The position numbers and the translations under genes were made by a program. From Allodiplogaster sudhausi (lineage: Eukaryota; Nematoda; Chromadorea; Rhabditida; Diplogasteridae), in NCBI GenBank assembly GCA_945643635.1, contig CALZFC010000057.1, positions 1,767,501 to 1,831,500 on the forward strand: a DNA stretch of 64,000 nt, read 5' to 3'. Under the pieces are notes generated by a model that worked only from the letters and a program-made list of their open reading frames with translations, did no database searches and was not told the origin of the DNA. Shown in pieces: positions 36,515-49,100 of this stretch; the first letter of the stretch is position 1; every line of letters starts with the position of its first letter.

Positions 36515-39500
36515 ATGTGGTCGACTCCATCTTTTCCTCTGCTTCTTCTCCTTCTCGTCTCCGCGGCTTCGCTGCTCTCTCTGCTGCCGTGCGTCGATGC
36601 TGATGAGGTTGAGTTTAATAGGAAAGCTATCATTAATTAAAAAGCAATGAAAAGCAAATCAATCTCTAACTATATAGTAATTTTTAGAAAAAAAAACTCC
36701 AAATGGGGAGAAAATCACCTTAGTTTTTTTAAAGGAAGAATTTACAGAAAAAAACAGCAATGTAAAAGGAACGAGGCTTTAGAAATAATTAAATAAAGAA
36801 TGAAATAAAATAAACTAAAAATAAAAATTTTAGTCTACTTCGACGACTCGCGCGAGCTTCATTATAATCGAGAAGAAAGTGAAGCTGAAGATGCCGAATT
36901 TCGGCGGCACACAAGACGAAGTCATCAAAAATATCAACGCTCTCAACGAGGCGAATTTTTAAGACATATAAAAATACATCTTAAATTAATATAATAGATT
37001 TAAATATAACTTTACAGATATTCAAAATACGAAGATGAAAAATTCTCTAAAATAAACCACCCGAGTGCGAGTATTCTTGCCAAAATGCTCTATGTTGAAC
37101 GTGTGGAAATGAAATTCATTAAAACGATTTGGACAAATTATGCATATTCCTAATTCGAACTGTTTAGGTGCAAGATAAGTGCACGAAATGGAGAAAAGAA
37201 AATTCTTTATTCTCACGTTTCCTTTTTGTTTCTTTCCAGTAAGTGCTTGCTTACCAGGACACTATTCGCTTTCAGGATATTAAGAAGGCTGAGAAGGCGA
37301 ATGACAAGGTATCGTACAATATTTTGGAAGAGGACACGATTTCTTGCCTCAAACGGCTCTCTTTTTAATGCTAGAGAATATTTCTGGCCTGCTATTTTAA
37401 TATTAAAAAAAAACGCTCTTGCAAAGATATCAATGATATAAATATATATATATATATATAATATCGATTATTTATTATTCTAAGGTTGTCACTGGAGAGC
37501 CTTCTACACATCGCGCGCACTCTGATGCACCTGAAAAGGTCGAAGAATATTAATTTAATAAAATCATTAATTATTAATTAATCATCTATTTAATAAAAGA
37601 ATTTTAATTTTTATAGATATTAAATGAAAGAAATGTTAAATAAAAAAGGCAAGAAAATACATCAATAGAATTACTTCAGGCACCGACCACCGAGCCCAAG
37701 CCGAATGTGGAAGAAAAGGACACTGAGAAGCCGCTGAGCACCATTTCTGCCGAGGTAAGATGATAAAAAATTCTAATTCCAAAAATATTAATAAAAAATA
37801 AATAAAATAAAAAAATCCAAAAAATCTAATATAATAAATTATTACAGGAACCGACCCGTGAGCCAAAGAAGCAACCGGAAGAAGCTTTTACCACCCCTGT
37901 CGAGGTATCTGATAAAAAATTCTAATTCTAAAAAAAAATAAAAAAATAATAAAATAAATAGAAAAAAAATGCATTATAATACATTAATACAGGAAGCGAG
38001 TGGAGAGCCAAAGAAGGATCAGGAAGAGGCGTCCACTCAAGAGTCCGAGCCCGCCGTCCCTGGCCAGGTGAGCTGACAAAAAATTATTATTAAAATAAGA
38101 AAAAAAAACATTCACACATTTCAGAACTCTACCGGCGAGCCAAACGACCAGCAAGACACGACCACTGTGAAGCTCAAGAACGGCATCCCTGAGGTATTCT
38201 GATAGAACAAATTTTTATTTAAGAGTTAAATATTTAAAAACAAAAAAACTTGTTTAGGAACCGCTCGTGGAGGAAACGAAGAATGCGGAAGCATTGGCCA
38301 CAGAGCCCAGCGTCCCTGCTGAGGTATGCTGAATTAAAAGAGAATTCTAATAAAATAAATTATAAAAGACTAATTGTGGACTAATACAATTATGGATCAA
38401 AATAAAATAATGTACATACATAATGCAGCAGTCTTTGCTTCAGGAAGACACGACCCTGCCAGATGAGAAGGCTGCCTCCACGACGGAGAATCCGCCGAAA
38501 CTGCTGAAGGAGGTTGGAAGAATGTGAGGCAAAAATAATTTTCAAAAAAAAAACTTCAACAGAAACTGTATATTCTCTAACAGGATATCCCCTCCAATCC
38601 TGAGGAGAAGCAGCCAGAGGATACGGACAATGCTGGCGCGCTTCCCGTGGCCGAAACTAGCGAGCCCGACAACGATAAGCCAGCTGCGAATGTTGGATTT
38701 GAAAAAAATGAGACTTTGACAATTCAAATAACAATAACATTTGAGAATATAATCCGTTAGTGATGGCTGAGTCATATTTAAAAAATATTGTATAAAGCTC
38801 TCAAACACTATATACGACTGAGCTCAGAAGCGGTATTCATTCTGACAGGATTCCTCTGACGCTGAGAAGAAGACCGACGATTCGGCAGATGAAGCAGTTC
38901 CCGCAGACAAAACTGGCGAGTCCGACAAGAAGAATCCGGTTAATAAGGTTAGAGCAGCCAAAAAAATAAAATTTATTTTAGACAACTTACAAAAGAATGC
39001 TGCCAAAAACATAGAAAGCAAAAATAGCTCGTAAACATAAAACAAACAGCAGCTCAGACGATGTATTCTTACAGGACACTAAGAAGGATCCCAAGGAGCC
39101 AGAAGATGCTCCGATAGCCGGAGACGTTCCCGCAGGCGACGCTAACGAGCCCGCCGACGCTAAGACAGCTCCTGAGGTTGGAGTAGAAACAAAACAAAAT
39201 GCGGTGTTCCGATGGAATATGCTCTGGGAACGCTCACATGGAGAAAAAAAATTTATTCATAAAAATTATAAATTAAAAAAGTAGCAACATTTCTAGGCCG
39301 CACCTGAGCCGAATCCTGACGACCCCAATAACAAACAGCCTGAGGAGGTTGTTACGGAGTTTTGCGAAAGCAATTCAAAATTTAAATTTATAATATATGG
39401 CTTTAAAGGTTACATAAGTTTAGCTTAAGTTTTGTTTTAGCTAATATAAACTTATCCTTCCTTTTCCTAGCGTCGCCGCCGTCGCAACCTGCTCTTTGGT

Positions 39501-39545
39501 CGTCCCTCGCACCCTTTCTTCGATCGTCAGATCCCTCGCCACTAA
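36515..39545 (+). CDS. Secreted Pro/Glu/Lys-rich repeat-exon protein, short paralogue
   Basis: Fifteen exons, every one phase 0 at both ends: 36515-36607, 36834-36950, 37276-37308, 37485-37538, 37680-37754, 37848-37904, 37993-38067, 38125-38193, 38258-38323, 38444-38512, 38584-38691, 38849-38947, 39075-39176, 39297-39347 and 39471-39545, coding 380 residues. Exon 1 encodes a strong signal peptide (MWSTPSFPLLLLLLVSAA). An in-frame ATG 54 nt upstream would add 18 residues but is absent from the paralogue. Middle exons encode similar acidic, disordered modules such as EPTREPKKQPEEAF. The last exon encodes RRRRR then NLLFGRPSHPFFDRQIPRH, a basic cleavage-like site followed by a possible peptide. 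Exon 2 ends with a GC donor. It is probably secreted; the family is unknown to me. It lies directly upstream of its exon-array paralogue. Confidence 0.75.
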
Positions 39546-39726
39546 TCTCCACGGATAAATTTAATTTGATTTACACAGTGTCATCGTGTGTACTGTACAA
39601 GAGAACGCAAAGAAATAATGCACGAGTAAATGGGGAACAAGCAACAATAATCATAACAAGAAAAACCTTGAAAAAAGGAGGATTTCCCTCGTTCAATTGT
39701 GCAAAGTATTGAAACATGCCATAGAG

Positions 39727-39881
39727 AGAGAGAGATAGAGTGTGAAGAGAAAAGAGGAGAGAGAGAAACAAAAGCGAAGGAGTAAAGAGAGAGGGAGAGA
39801 GACAGCGATGGAGATCACTGATAGTTCGGGCATTCCTGCGAGAGCACTTCGTAGTTGCAGACTATCGTGCACTCAATCGAG
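39727..39881 (-). pseudogene. Stray copy of one CPG4-like exon with its intronic GA tract
   Basis: Minus-strand 39822-39881 reads SIECTIVCNYEVLSQECPNY, nearly the same as exon 7 of the CPG4-like gene at 56572-56647, including the upstream 3' splice site. The 3' part of the exon and the donor are deleted. The adjoining GA tract (39727-39800) and AT-rich flank also match the surroundings of that exon, so a genomic fragment of about 200 bp was copied here, 17 kb away. Confidence 0.75.
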
Positions 39882-40182
39882 CTGTGTTGTTAACAATGCA
39901 AATATTTAAAATATATTTTAATTCAGCAATTTGAAATATCTACACTTCACTCATTTCCTCAAAATGCACGAATTCTCACCGCTCTTTCTGGACAAAATGC
40001 ACCAAAACAATAAGATTTCGCAATGATGACAATGAATTTGAAATTGTTTTCGTGTACTTTCATCAATGAGAACTTGATGTTCTCAAGAGTCGCATTCAAA
40101 ATAGCAAATGTCGTAATGCTGTGAAGTGAAGAGTCGGCTTCTTCGCTTCCATTCACTCATTCCGCTTCTTCACTCCCGTCGA

Positions 40183-43100
40183 ATGTGGTCGACTCCATCT
40201 TTTCCTCTGCTTCTTCTCCTTCTCGTCTCCGCGGCTTCGCTGCTCTCTCTGCTGCCGCGCGTCGAAGCTAATAATCGGGTATAGTTTACTAGTAAAGAGA
40301 AATTATTACATTTTATTTAATGACAATTGGAAAAATATGATGATTTTTAAATAGAATAATTGTCTTCTGGAATTGTGAATGAAATGTAAAGATTCGGCTT
40401 AGAAAGAATTACACAAAAAATTATAAAAAAATCATAGCAAACCCCCAAAACAATGCGCTTGAAGCTCCCGAAATTGGGCAATTCGCAAGAGAAGTGATCA
40501 AGGAGATTGAAAATTTTAACAAGGCAAATTTAAGAAATATTGAACCAAATTTTTGGAGCCGCTCCGTGAACCAAAGAAGAATCTGGAAAACCCAGCCACT
40601 GCGAGGCTCAAGCCAGGCCTACCTGAGCTATGCTAACAAAAAATGCTGTTTTAAACTACCGTATTTTCTCTATTAGTACCCCCCGGGTTCTATTTTTCAA
40701 TATACTTGCGAGAGGGGGGCACTATTAGAGGGAGGGGTTCTACTGGAGGGAGGGGTACTATTTTTCAATGTGGGACACTAAAAGTTTGATAACAACATTT
40801 TCTTCTCAAAAAAAGAAGAATCATAGCTCGAATTCATGGGAATCATCATTGGAATATCCATTTTACCACATATTTTGAATGAATTTGCATTCAGTTCATT
40901 GGAGACAGCATCCCATGCCTCCAGGGTCCATTCGAGGTACGTTTCAAGCTGAGATATTCGGCTGTTAGGGGGGGGGCACTATTGGAGGGGGGGGGGGTTC
41001 TACTAGAGGGAGGGGTTCTATTTTTCAATGGCTTTATCAGAGGGGGTACTATTAGAGGGGGGGGGGGGGTTCTAATACAGGGGGGGGGTACTAATAGAGA
41101 AAATACGGTATATAAAAATAACCAAATTTTAGGAGCCGCTCCGTGAACCAAAGAAGAATCTGGAAGACCCAGCCACTGCGAGGCTCAAGCCCGGCATACC
41201 TGAGGTATGCTAACAAAAAATGCAGTTAATAATTATATAAAAATAAACCAAATTTTAGGAGCCGCTCATTGAACCAAAGAAGAATCTGGAAGACCCAGCC
41301 ACTGCGAGGCTCAAGCCCGGCCTACCTGAGGTATGCTAATAAAAAATGCAGTTAATAATTATATAAAAATAAACCAAATTTTAGGACCCGCTCCGTGAAC
41401 CAAAGAAGAATCTGGAAGACCCAGCCACTGCGAGGCTCAAGCCCGGCCTACCTTATGTATGCTAACAAAAAATGCTGTTAAAAATTATATAAAAATACCC
41501 AAATTTTAGGACCCGCTCCGTGAATCAAAGAAGAATCTGGAAGACCCAGCCACTGCGAGGCTCAAGCCCGGCCTACCTGAGGTATGCTAACAAAAAATGC
41601 AGTTAATAATTATATAAAAATAAACCAAATTTTAGGAGCCGCTCCGTGAACCTAAGAAGAATCTGGAAGACACAGCCACTGCGAGGCTCAAGCCCGGCCT
41701 ACCTGAGGAATGCTAACAAAAAATGCAGTTAATAATTATATAAAAATAAACCAAATTTTAGGAGCCGCTCAGTGAACCAAAGAAGAATCTGGAAGACCCA
41801 GCCACTGCGAGGCTCAAGCCCGGCCTACCTGAGGTATGCTAACAAAAAATGCAGTTAATAATTATATAAAAATAAACCAAATTTTAGGAGCCGCTCCGTG
41901 AACCTAAGAAGAATCTGGAAGACACAGCCACTGCGAGGCTCAAGCCCGGCCTACCTGAGGAATGCTAACAAAAAATGCAGTTAATAATTATATAAAAATA
42001 AACCAAATTTTAGTAGCCGCTCAGTGAACCAAAGAAGAATCTGGAAGACCCAGCCACTGCGAGGCTCAAGCCCGGCCTACCTGAGGTATGCTAACAAAAA
42101 ATGCAGTTAAAAATTATATAAAAATAACCAAAATTTAGGAGCCGCTCCGTGAACCTAAGAAAAATCTGGAAGACGCAGCCACTGCGAGGCTCAAGCCCGG
42201 CCTACCTGAGGTATGCTGGTAAATTATTCTGTTAAAATTTAAATGAAATTAAACCAAATTTTAGGAGCCGTTCCGTGAACCAAAGAAGAATCTAGAAGAC
42301 CCAGCCACTGCGAGGCTCAAGCCCGGCCTACCTTATGTATGCTAACAAAAAATGCTGTTAAAAATTATATAAAAATACCCAAATTTTAGGACCCGCTCCG
42401 TGAATCAAAGAAGAATCTGGAAGACCCAGCCACTGCGAGGCTCAAGCCCGGCCTACCTGAGGTATGCTAACAAAAAATGCAGTTAAAAATTATATAAAAA
42501 TAAACCAAATTTTAGGAGCCGCTCAGTGAACCAAAGAAGAATCTGGAAGACACAGCCACTGCGAGGCTCAAGCCCGGCCTACCTGAGGTATGCTAATAAA
42601 AAATGCAGTTAATAATTATATAAAAATAAACCAAATTTTAGGACCCGCTCCGTGAACCAAAGAAGAATCTGGAAGACCCAGCCACTGCGAGGCTCAAGCC
42701 CGGCCTACCTGAGGTATGCTAACAAAAAATGCAGTTAATAATTATATAAAAATAAACCAAATTTTAGGAGCCGCTCCGTGAACCTAAGAAGAATCTGGAA
42801 GACACAGCCACTGCGAGGCTCAAGCCCGGCCTACCTGAGGAATGCTAACAAAAAATGCAGTTAATAATTATATAAAAATAAACCAAATTTTAGGAGCCGC
42901 TCAGTGAACCAAAGAAGAATCTGGAAGACCCAGCCACTGCGAGGCTCAAGCCCGGCCTACCTGAGGTATGCTAACAAAAAATGCAGTTAAAAATTATATA
43001 AAAATAACCAAATTTTAGGACCCGCTCCGTGAACCAAAGAAGAATCTGGAAGACCCAGCCACTGCGAGGCTCAAGCCCGGCCTACCTGAGGTATGCTAAC

Positions 43101-46100
43101 AAAAAATGCAGTTAATAATTATATAAAAATAAACCAAATTTTAGGAGCCGCTCAGTGAACCAAAGAAGAATCTGGAAGACCCAGCCACTGCGAGGCTCAA
43201 GCCCGGCCTACCTGAGGTATGCTAACAAAAAATGCAGTTAATAATTATATAAAAATAAACCAAATTTTAGGAGCCGCTCCGTGAACCTAAGAAGAATCTG
43301 GAAGACACAGCCACTGCGAGGCTCAAGCCCGGCCTACCTTATGTATGCTAACAAAAAATGCTGTTAAAAATTATATAAAAATACCCAAATTTTAGGACCC
43401 GCTCCGTGAATCAAAGAAGAATCTGGAAGACCCAGCCACTGCGAGGCTCAAGCCCGGCCTACCTGAGGTATGCTAACAAAAAATGCAGTTAATAATTATA
43501 TAAAAATAAACCAAATTTTAGGAGCCGCTCCGTGAACCTAAGAAGAATCTGGAAGACACAGCCACTGCGAGGCTCAAGCCCGGCCTACCTGAGGTATGCT
43601 AACAAAAAATGCAGTTAAAAATTATATAAAAATAAACCAAATTTTAGGAGCCGCTCAGTGAACCAAAGAAGAATCTGGAAGACACAGCCACTGCGAGGCT
43701 CAAGCCCGGCCTACCTGAGGTATGCTGGTAAATTATTCTGTTAAAATTTAAATGAAATTAAACCAAATTTTAGGAGCCGTTCCGTGAACCAAAGAAGAAT
43801 CTAGAAGACCCAGCCACTGCGAGGCTCAAGCCCGGCCTACCTTATGTATGCTAACAAAAAATGCTGTTAAAAATTATATAAAAATACCCAAATTTTAGGA
43901 CCCGCTCCGTGAATCAAAGAAGAATCTGGAAGACCCAGCCACTGCGAGGCTCAAGCCCGGCCTACCTGAGGTATGCTAACAAAAAATGCAGTTAAAAATT
44001 ATATAAAAATAAACCAAATTTTAGGAGCCGCTCAGTGAACCAAAGAAGAATCTGGAAGACACAGCCACTGCGAGGCTCAAGCCCGGCCTACCTGAGGTAT
44101 GCTAATAAAAAATGCAGTTAATAATTATATAAAAATAAACCAAATTTTAGGACCCGCTCCGTGAACCAAAGAAGAATCTGGAAGACCCAGCCACTGCGAG
44201 GCTCAAGCCCGGCCTACCTGAGGTATGCTAACAAAAAATGCAGTTAATAATTATATAAAAATAAACCAAATTTTAGGAGCCGCTCCGTGAACCTAAGAAG
44301 AATCTGGAAGACACAGCCACTGCGAGGCTCAAGCCCGGCCTACCTGAGGAATGCTAACAAAAAATGCAGTTAATAATTATATAAAAATAAACCAAATTTT
44401 AGGAGCCGCTCAGTGAACCAAAGAAGAATCTGGAAGACCCAGCCACTGCGAGGCTCAAGCCCGGCCTACCTGAGGTATGCTAACAAAAAATGCAGTTAAA
44501 AATTATATAAAAATAACCAAATTTTAGGACCCGCTCCGTGAACCAAAGAAGAATCTGGAAGACCCAGCCACTGCGAGGCTCAAGCCCGGCCTACCTGAGG
44601 TATGCTAACAAAAAATGCAGTTAATAATTATATAAAAATAAACCAAATTTTAGGAGCCGCTCAGTGAACCAAAGAAGAATCTGGAAGACCCAGCCACTGC
44701 GAGGCTCAAGCCCGGCCTACCTGAGGTATGCTAACAAAAAATGCAGTTAATAATTATATAAAAATAAACCAAATTTTAGGAGCCGCTCCGTGAACCTAAG
44801 AAGAATCTGGAAGACACAGCCACTGCGAGGCTCAAGCCCGGCCTACCTGAGGAATGCTAACAAAAAATGCAGTTAATAATTATATAAAAATAAACCAAAT
44901 TTTAGGAGCCGCTCAGTGAACCAAAGAAGAATCTGGAAGACCCAGCCACTGCGAGGCTCAAGCCCGGCCTACCTGAGGTATGCTAACAAAAAATGCAGTT
45001 AAAAATTATATAAAAATAACCAAAATTTAGGAGCCGCTCCGTGAACCTAAGAAAAATCTGGAAGACGCAGCCACTGCGAGGCTCAAGCCCGGCCTACCTG
45101 AGGTATGCTGGTAAATTATTCTGTTAAAATTTAAATGAAATTAAACCAAATTTTAGGAGCCGTTCCGTGAACCAAAGAAGAATCTAGAAGACCCAGCCAC
45201 TGCGAGGCTCAAGCCCGGCCTACCTTATGTATGCTAACAAAAAATGCTGTTAAAAATTATATAAAAATACCCAAATTTTAGGACCCGCTCCGTGAATCAA
45301 AGAAGAATCTGGAAGACCCAGCCACTGCGAGGCTCAAGCCCGGCCTACCTGAGGTATGCTAACAAAAAATGCAGTTAAAAATTATATAAAAATAAACCAA
45401 ATTTTAGGAGCCGCTCAGTGAACCAAAGAAGAATCTGGAAGACACAGCCACTGCGAGGCTCAAGCCCGGCCTACCTGAGGTATGCTAATAAAAAATGCAG
45501 TTAATAATTATATAAAAATAAACCAAATTTTAGGACCCGCTCCGTGAACCAAAGAAGAATCTGGAAGACCCAGCCACTGCGAGGCTCAAGCCCGGCCTAC
45601 CTGAGGTATGCTAACAAAAAATGCAGTTAATAATTATATAAAAATAAACCAAATTTTAGGAGCCGCTCCGTGAACCTAAGAAGAATCTGGAAGACACAGC
45701 CACTGCGAGGCTCAAGCCCGGCCTACCTGAGGAATGCTAACAAAAAATGCAGTTAATAATTATATAAAAATAAACCAAATTTTAGGAGCCGCTCAGTGAA
45801 CCAAAGAAGAATCTGGAAGACCCAGCCACTGCGAGGCTCAAGCCCGGCCTACCTGAGGTATGCTAACAAAAAATGCAGTTAAAAATTATATAAAAATAAC
45901 CAAATTTTAGGACCCGCTCCGTGAACCAAAGAAGAATCTGGAAGACCCAGCCACTGCGAGGCTCAAGCCCGGCCTACCTGAGGTATGCTAACAAAAAATG
46001 CAGTTAATAATTATATAAAAATAAACCAAATTTTAGGAGCCGCTCAGTGAACCAAAGAAGAATCTGGAAGACCCAGCCACTGCGAGGCTCAAGCCCGGCC

Positions 46101-49100
46101 TACCTGAGGTATGCTAACAAAAAATGCAGTTAAAAATTATATAAAAATAACCAAATTTTAGGAGCCGCTCCGTGAACCAAAGAAGAATCTGGAAGACCCA
46201 GCCACTGCGAGGCTCAAGTCCGGCCTACCTGAGGTATGCTAACAAAAAATGCTGTTTTAAATTATATAAAAGTAAAAGAAATTTTAGGAGCCGCTCCGTG
46301 AACCTAAGAAGAATCTGGAAAACCCAGCCACTGCGAGGCTCAAGCCCGGCCTACCTGAGGTATGCTGGTAAATTATTCTGTTAAAACTTAAATGAAATTA
46401 AACCAAATTTTAGGAGCCGCTCCGTGAACCAAAGAAGAATCTAGAAGACCCAGCCACTGCGAGGCTCAAGCCCGGCCTACCTTATGTATGCTAACAAAAA
46501 ATGCTGTTTTAAATTATATAAAAATAAACCAAATTTTTGGAGCCGCTCCGTGAAGCAAAGAAGAATCTAGAAGACCCAGCCACTGCGAGGCTCAAGCCCG
46601 GCCTACCTTATGTATGCTAACAAAAAATGCTGTTAAAAATTATATAAAAATAAACCAAATTTTAGGAGCCGCTCCGTGAACCAAAGAAGAATCTGGAAAA
46701 CCCAGCCACTGCGAGGCTCAAGCCCGGCCTACCTGAGGTATGCTAACAAAAAATGCAGTTAAAAATTATATAAAAATAACCAAATTTTAGGACCCGCTCC
46801 GTGAACCAAAGAAGAATCTGGAAGACCCAGCCACTGCGAGGCTCAAGCCCGGCCTACCTGAGGTATGCTAACAAAAAATGCAGTTAAAAATTATATAAAA
46901 ATAACCAAATTTTAGGAGCCGCTCCGTGAAGCAAAGAAGAATCTAGAAGACAAAGCCACTGCGAGGCTCAAGCTCGGCCTACCTGAGGTATGCTAACAAA
47001 AAATGCTGTTATAAATTATATAAAAGTAAAAGAAATTTTAGGAGCCGCTCCGTGAACCTAAGAAGAATCTGCAAAACCCAGCCACTGCGAGGCTCAAGCC
47101 CGGCCTACTTGAGGTATGCTGGTAAATTATTCTGTTAAAACTTAAATGAAATTAAACCAAATTTTAGGAGCCGCTCCGTGAACCAAAGAAGAATCTAGAA
47201 GACCCAGCCACTGCGAGGCTCAAGCCCGGCCTACCTTATGTATGCTAACAAAAAATGCTGTTTTAAATTATATAAAAATAAACCAAATTTTTGGAGCCGC
47301 TCCGTGAAGCAAAGAAGAATCTAGAAGACCCAGCCACTGCGAGGCTCAAGCCCGGCCTACCTTATGTATGCTAACAAAAAATGCTGTTAAAAATTATATA
47401 AAAATAAACCAAATTTTAGGAGCCGCTCCGTGAACCAAAGAAGAATCTGGAAAACCCAGCCACTGCGAGGCTCAAGCCCGGCCTACCTGAGGTATGCTAA
47501 CAAAAAATGCAGTTAATAATTATATAAAAATAAACCAAATTTTAGGAGCCGCTCAGTGAACCAAAGAAGAATCTGGAAGACCCAGCCACTGCGAGGCTCA
47601 AGCCCGGCCTACCTGAGGTATGCTAACAAAAAATGCAGTTAAAAATTATATAAAAATAACCAAATTTTAGGAGCCGCTCCGTGAACCAAAGAAGAATCTG
47701 GAAGACCCAGCCACTGCGAGGCTCAAGTCCGGCCTACCTGAGGTATGCTAACAAAAAATGCTGTTTTAAATTATATAAAAGTAAAAGAAATTTTAGGAGC
47801 CGCTCCGTGAACCTAAGAAGAATCTGGAAAACCCAGCCACTGCGAGGCTCAAGCCCGGCCTACCTGAGGTATGCTGGTAAATTATTCTGTTAAAACTTAA
47901 ATGAAATTAAACCAAATTTTAGGAGCCGCTCCGTGAACCAAAGAAGAATCTAGAAGACCCAGCCACTGCGAGGCTCAAGCCCGGCCTACCTTATGTATGC
48001 TAACAAAAAATGCTGTTTTAAATTATATAAAAATAAACCAAATTTTTGGAGCCGCTCCGTGAAGCAAAGAAGAATCTAGAAGACCCAGCCACTGCGAGGC
48101 TCAAGCCCGGCCTACCTTATGTATGCTAACAAAAAATGCTGTTAAAAATTATATAAAAATAAACCAAATTTTAGGAGCCGCTCCGTGAACCAAAGAAGAA
48201 TCTGGAAAACCCAGCCACTGCGAGGCTCAAGCCCGGCCTACCTGAGGTATGCTAACAAAAAATGCTGTTAAAAATTATATAAAAATAAACCAAATTTTAG
48301 GAGCCGCTCCGTGAACCAAAGAAGAATCTGGAAGACACAGCCACTGTGAGGCTCAAGCCCGTCCTACCTGAGGTATGCTGGTAAATTATTCTGTTAAAAC
48401 CTAAACAAAAATAAACCAAATTTTAGGAACCGCTCCGTGAAGCAAAGAAGAATCTAGAAGACCCAGCCACTGCGAGGCTCAAGCCCGGCCTACCTGAGGT
48501 ATGCTAACAAAAAATGCTGTTATAAATTATATAAAAGTAAAAGAAATTTTAGGAGCCGCTCCGTGAACCTATGAAGAATCTGGAAAACCCAGCCACTGCG
48601 AGGCTCAAGCCCGGCCTACTTGAGGTATGCTGGTAAATTATTCTGTTAAAACTTAAATGAAATTAAACCAAATTTTAGGAGCCGCTCCGTGAACCAAAGA
48701 AGAATCTAGAAGACCCAGCCACTGCGAGGCTCAAGCCCGGCCTACCTTATGTATGCTAACAAAAAATGCTGTTTTAAATTATATAAAAATAAACCAAATT
48801 TTTGGAGCCGCTCCGTGAAGCAAAGAAGAATCTAGAAGACCCAGCCACTGCGAGGCTCAAGCCCGGCCTACCTTATGTATGCTAACAAATAATGCTGTTA
48901 AAAATTATATAAAAATAAACCAAATTTTAGGAGCCGCTCCGTGAACCAAAGAAGAATCTGGAAAACCCAGCCACTGCGAGGCTCAAGCCCGGCCTACCTG
49001 AGGTATCCTAACAAAAAATGCTGTTTTAAATTATATGAAAATAAACCAAATTTTAGGAGCCGCTCCGTGAACCTAAGAAGAATCTGGAAGACACAGCCAC

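Noticed and set aside
46172..47893. 70-codon frames (MNQRRIWKTQPLRG...) within the array
   Set aside because: They read exon and intron sequence through in the +1 frame relative to the phase-0 exon chain. They are identical simply because the block was duplicated.
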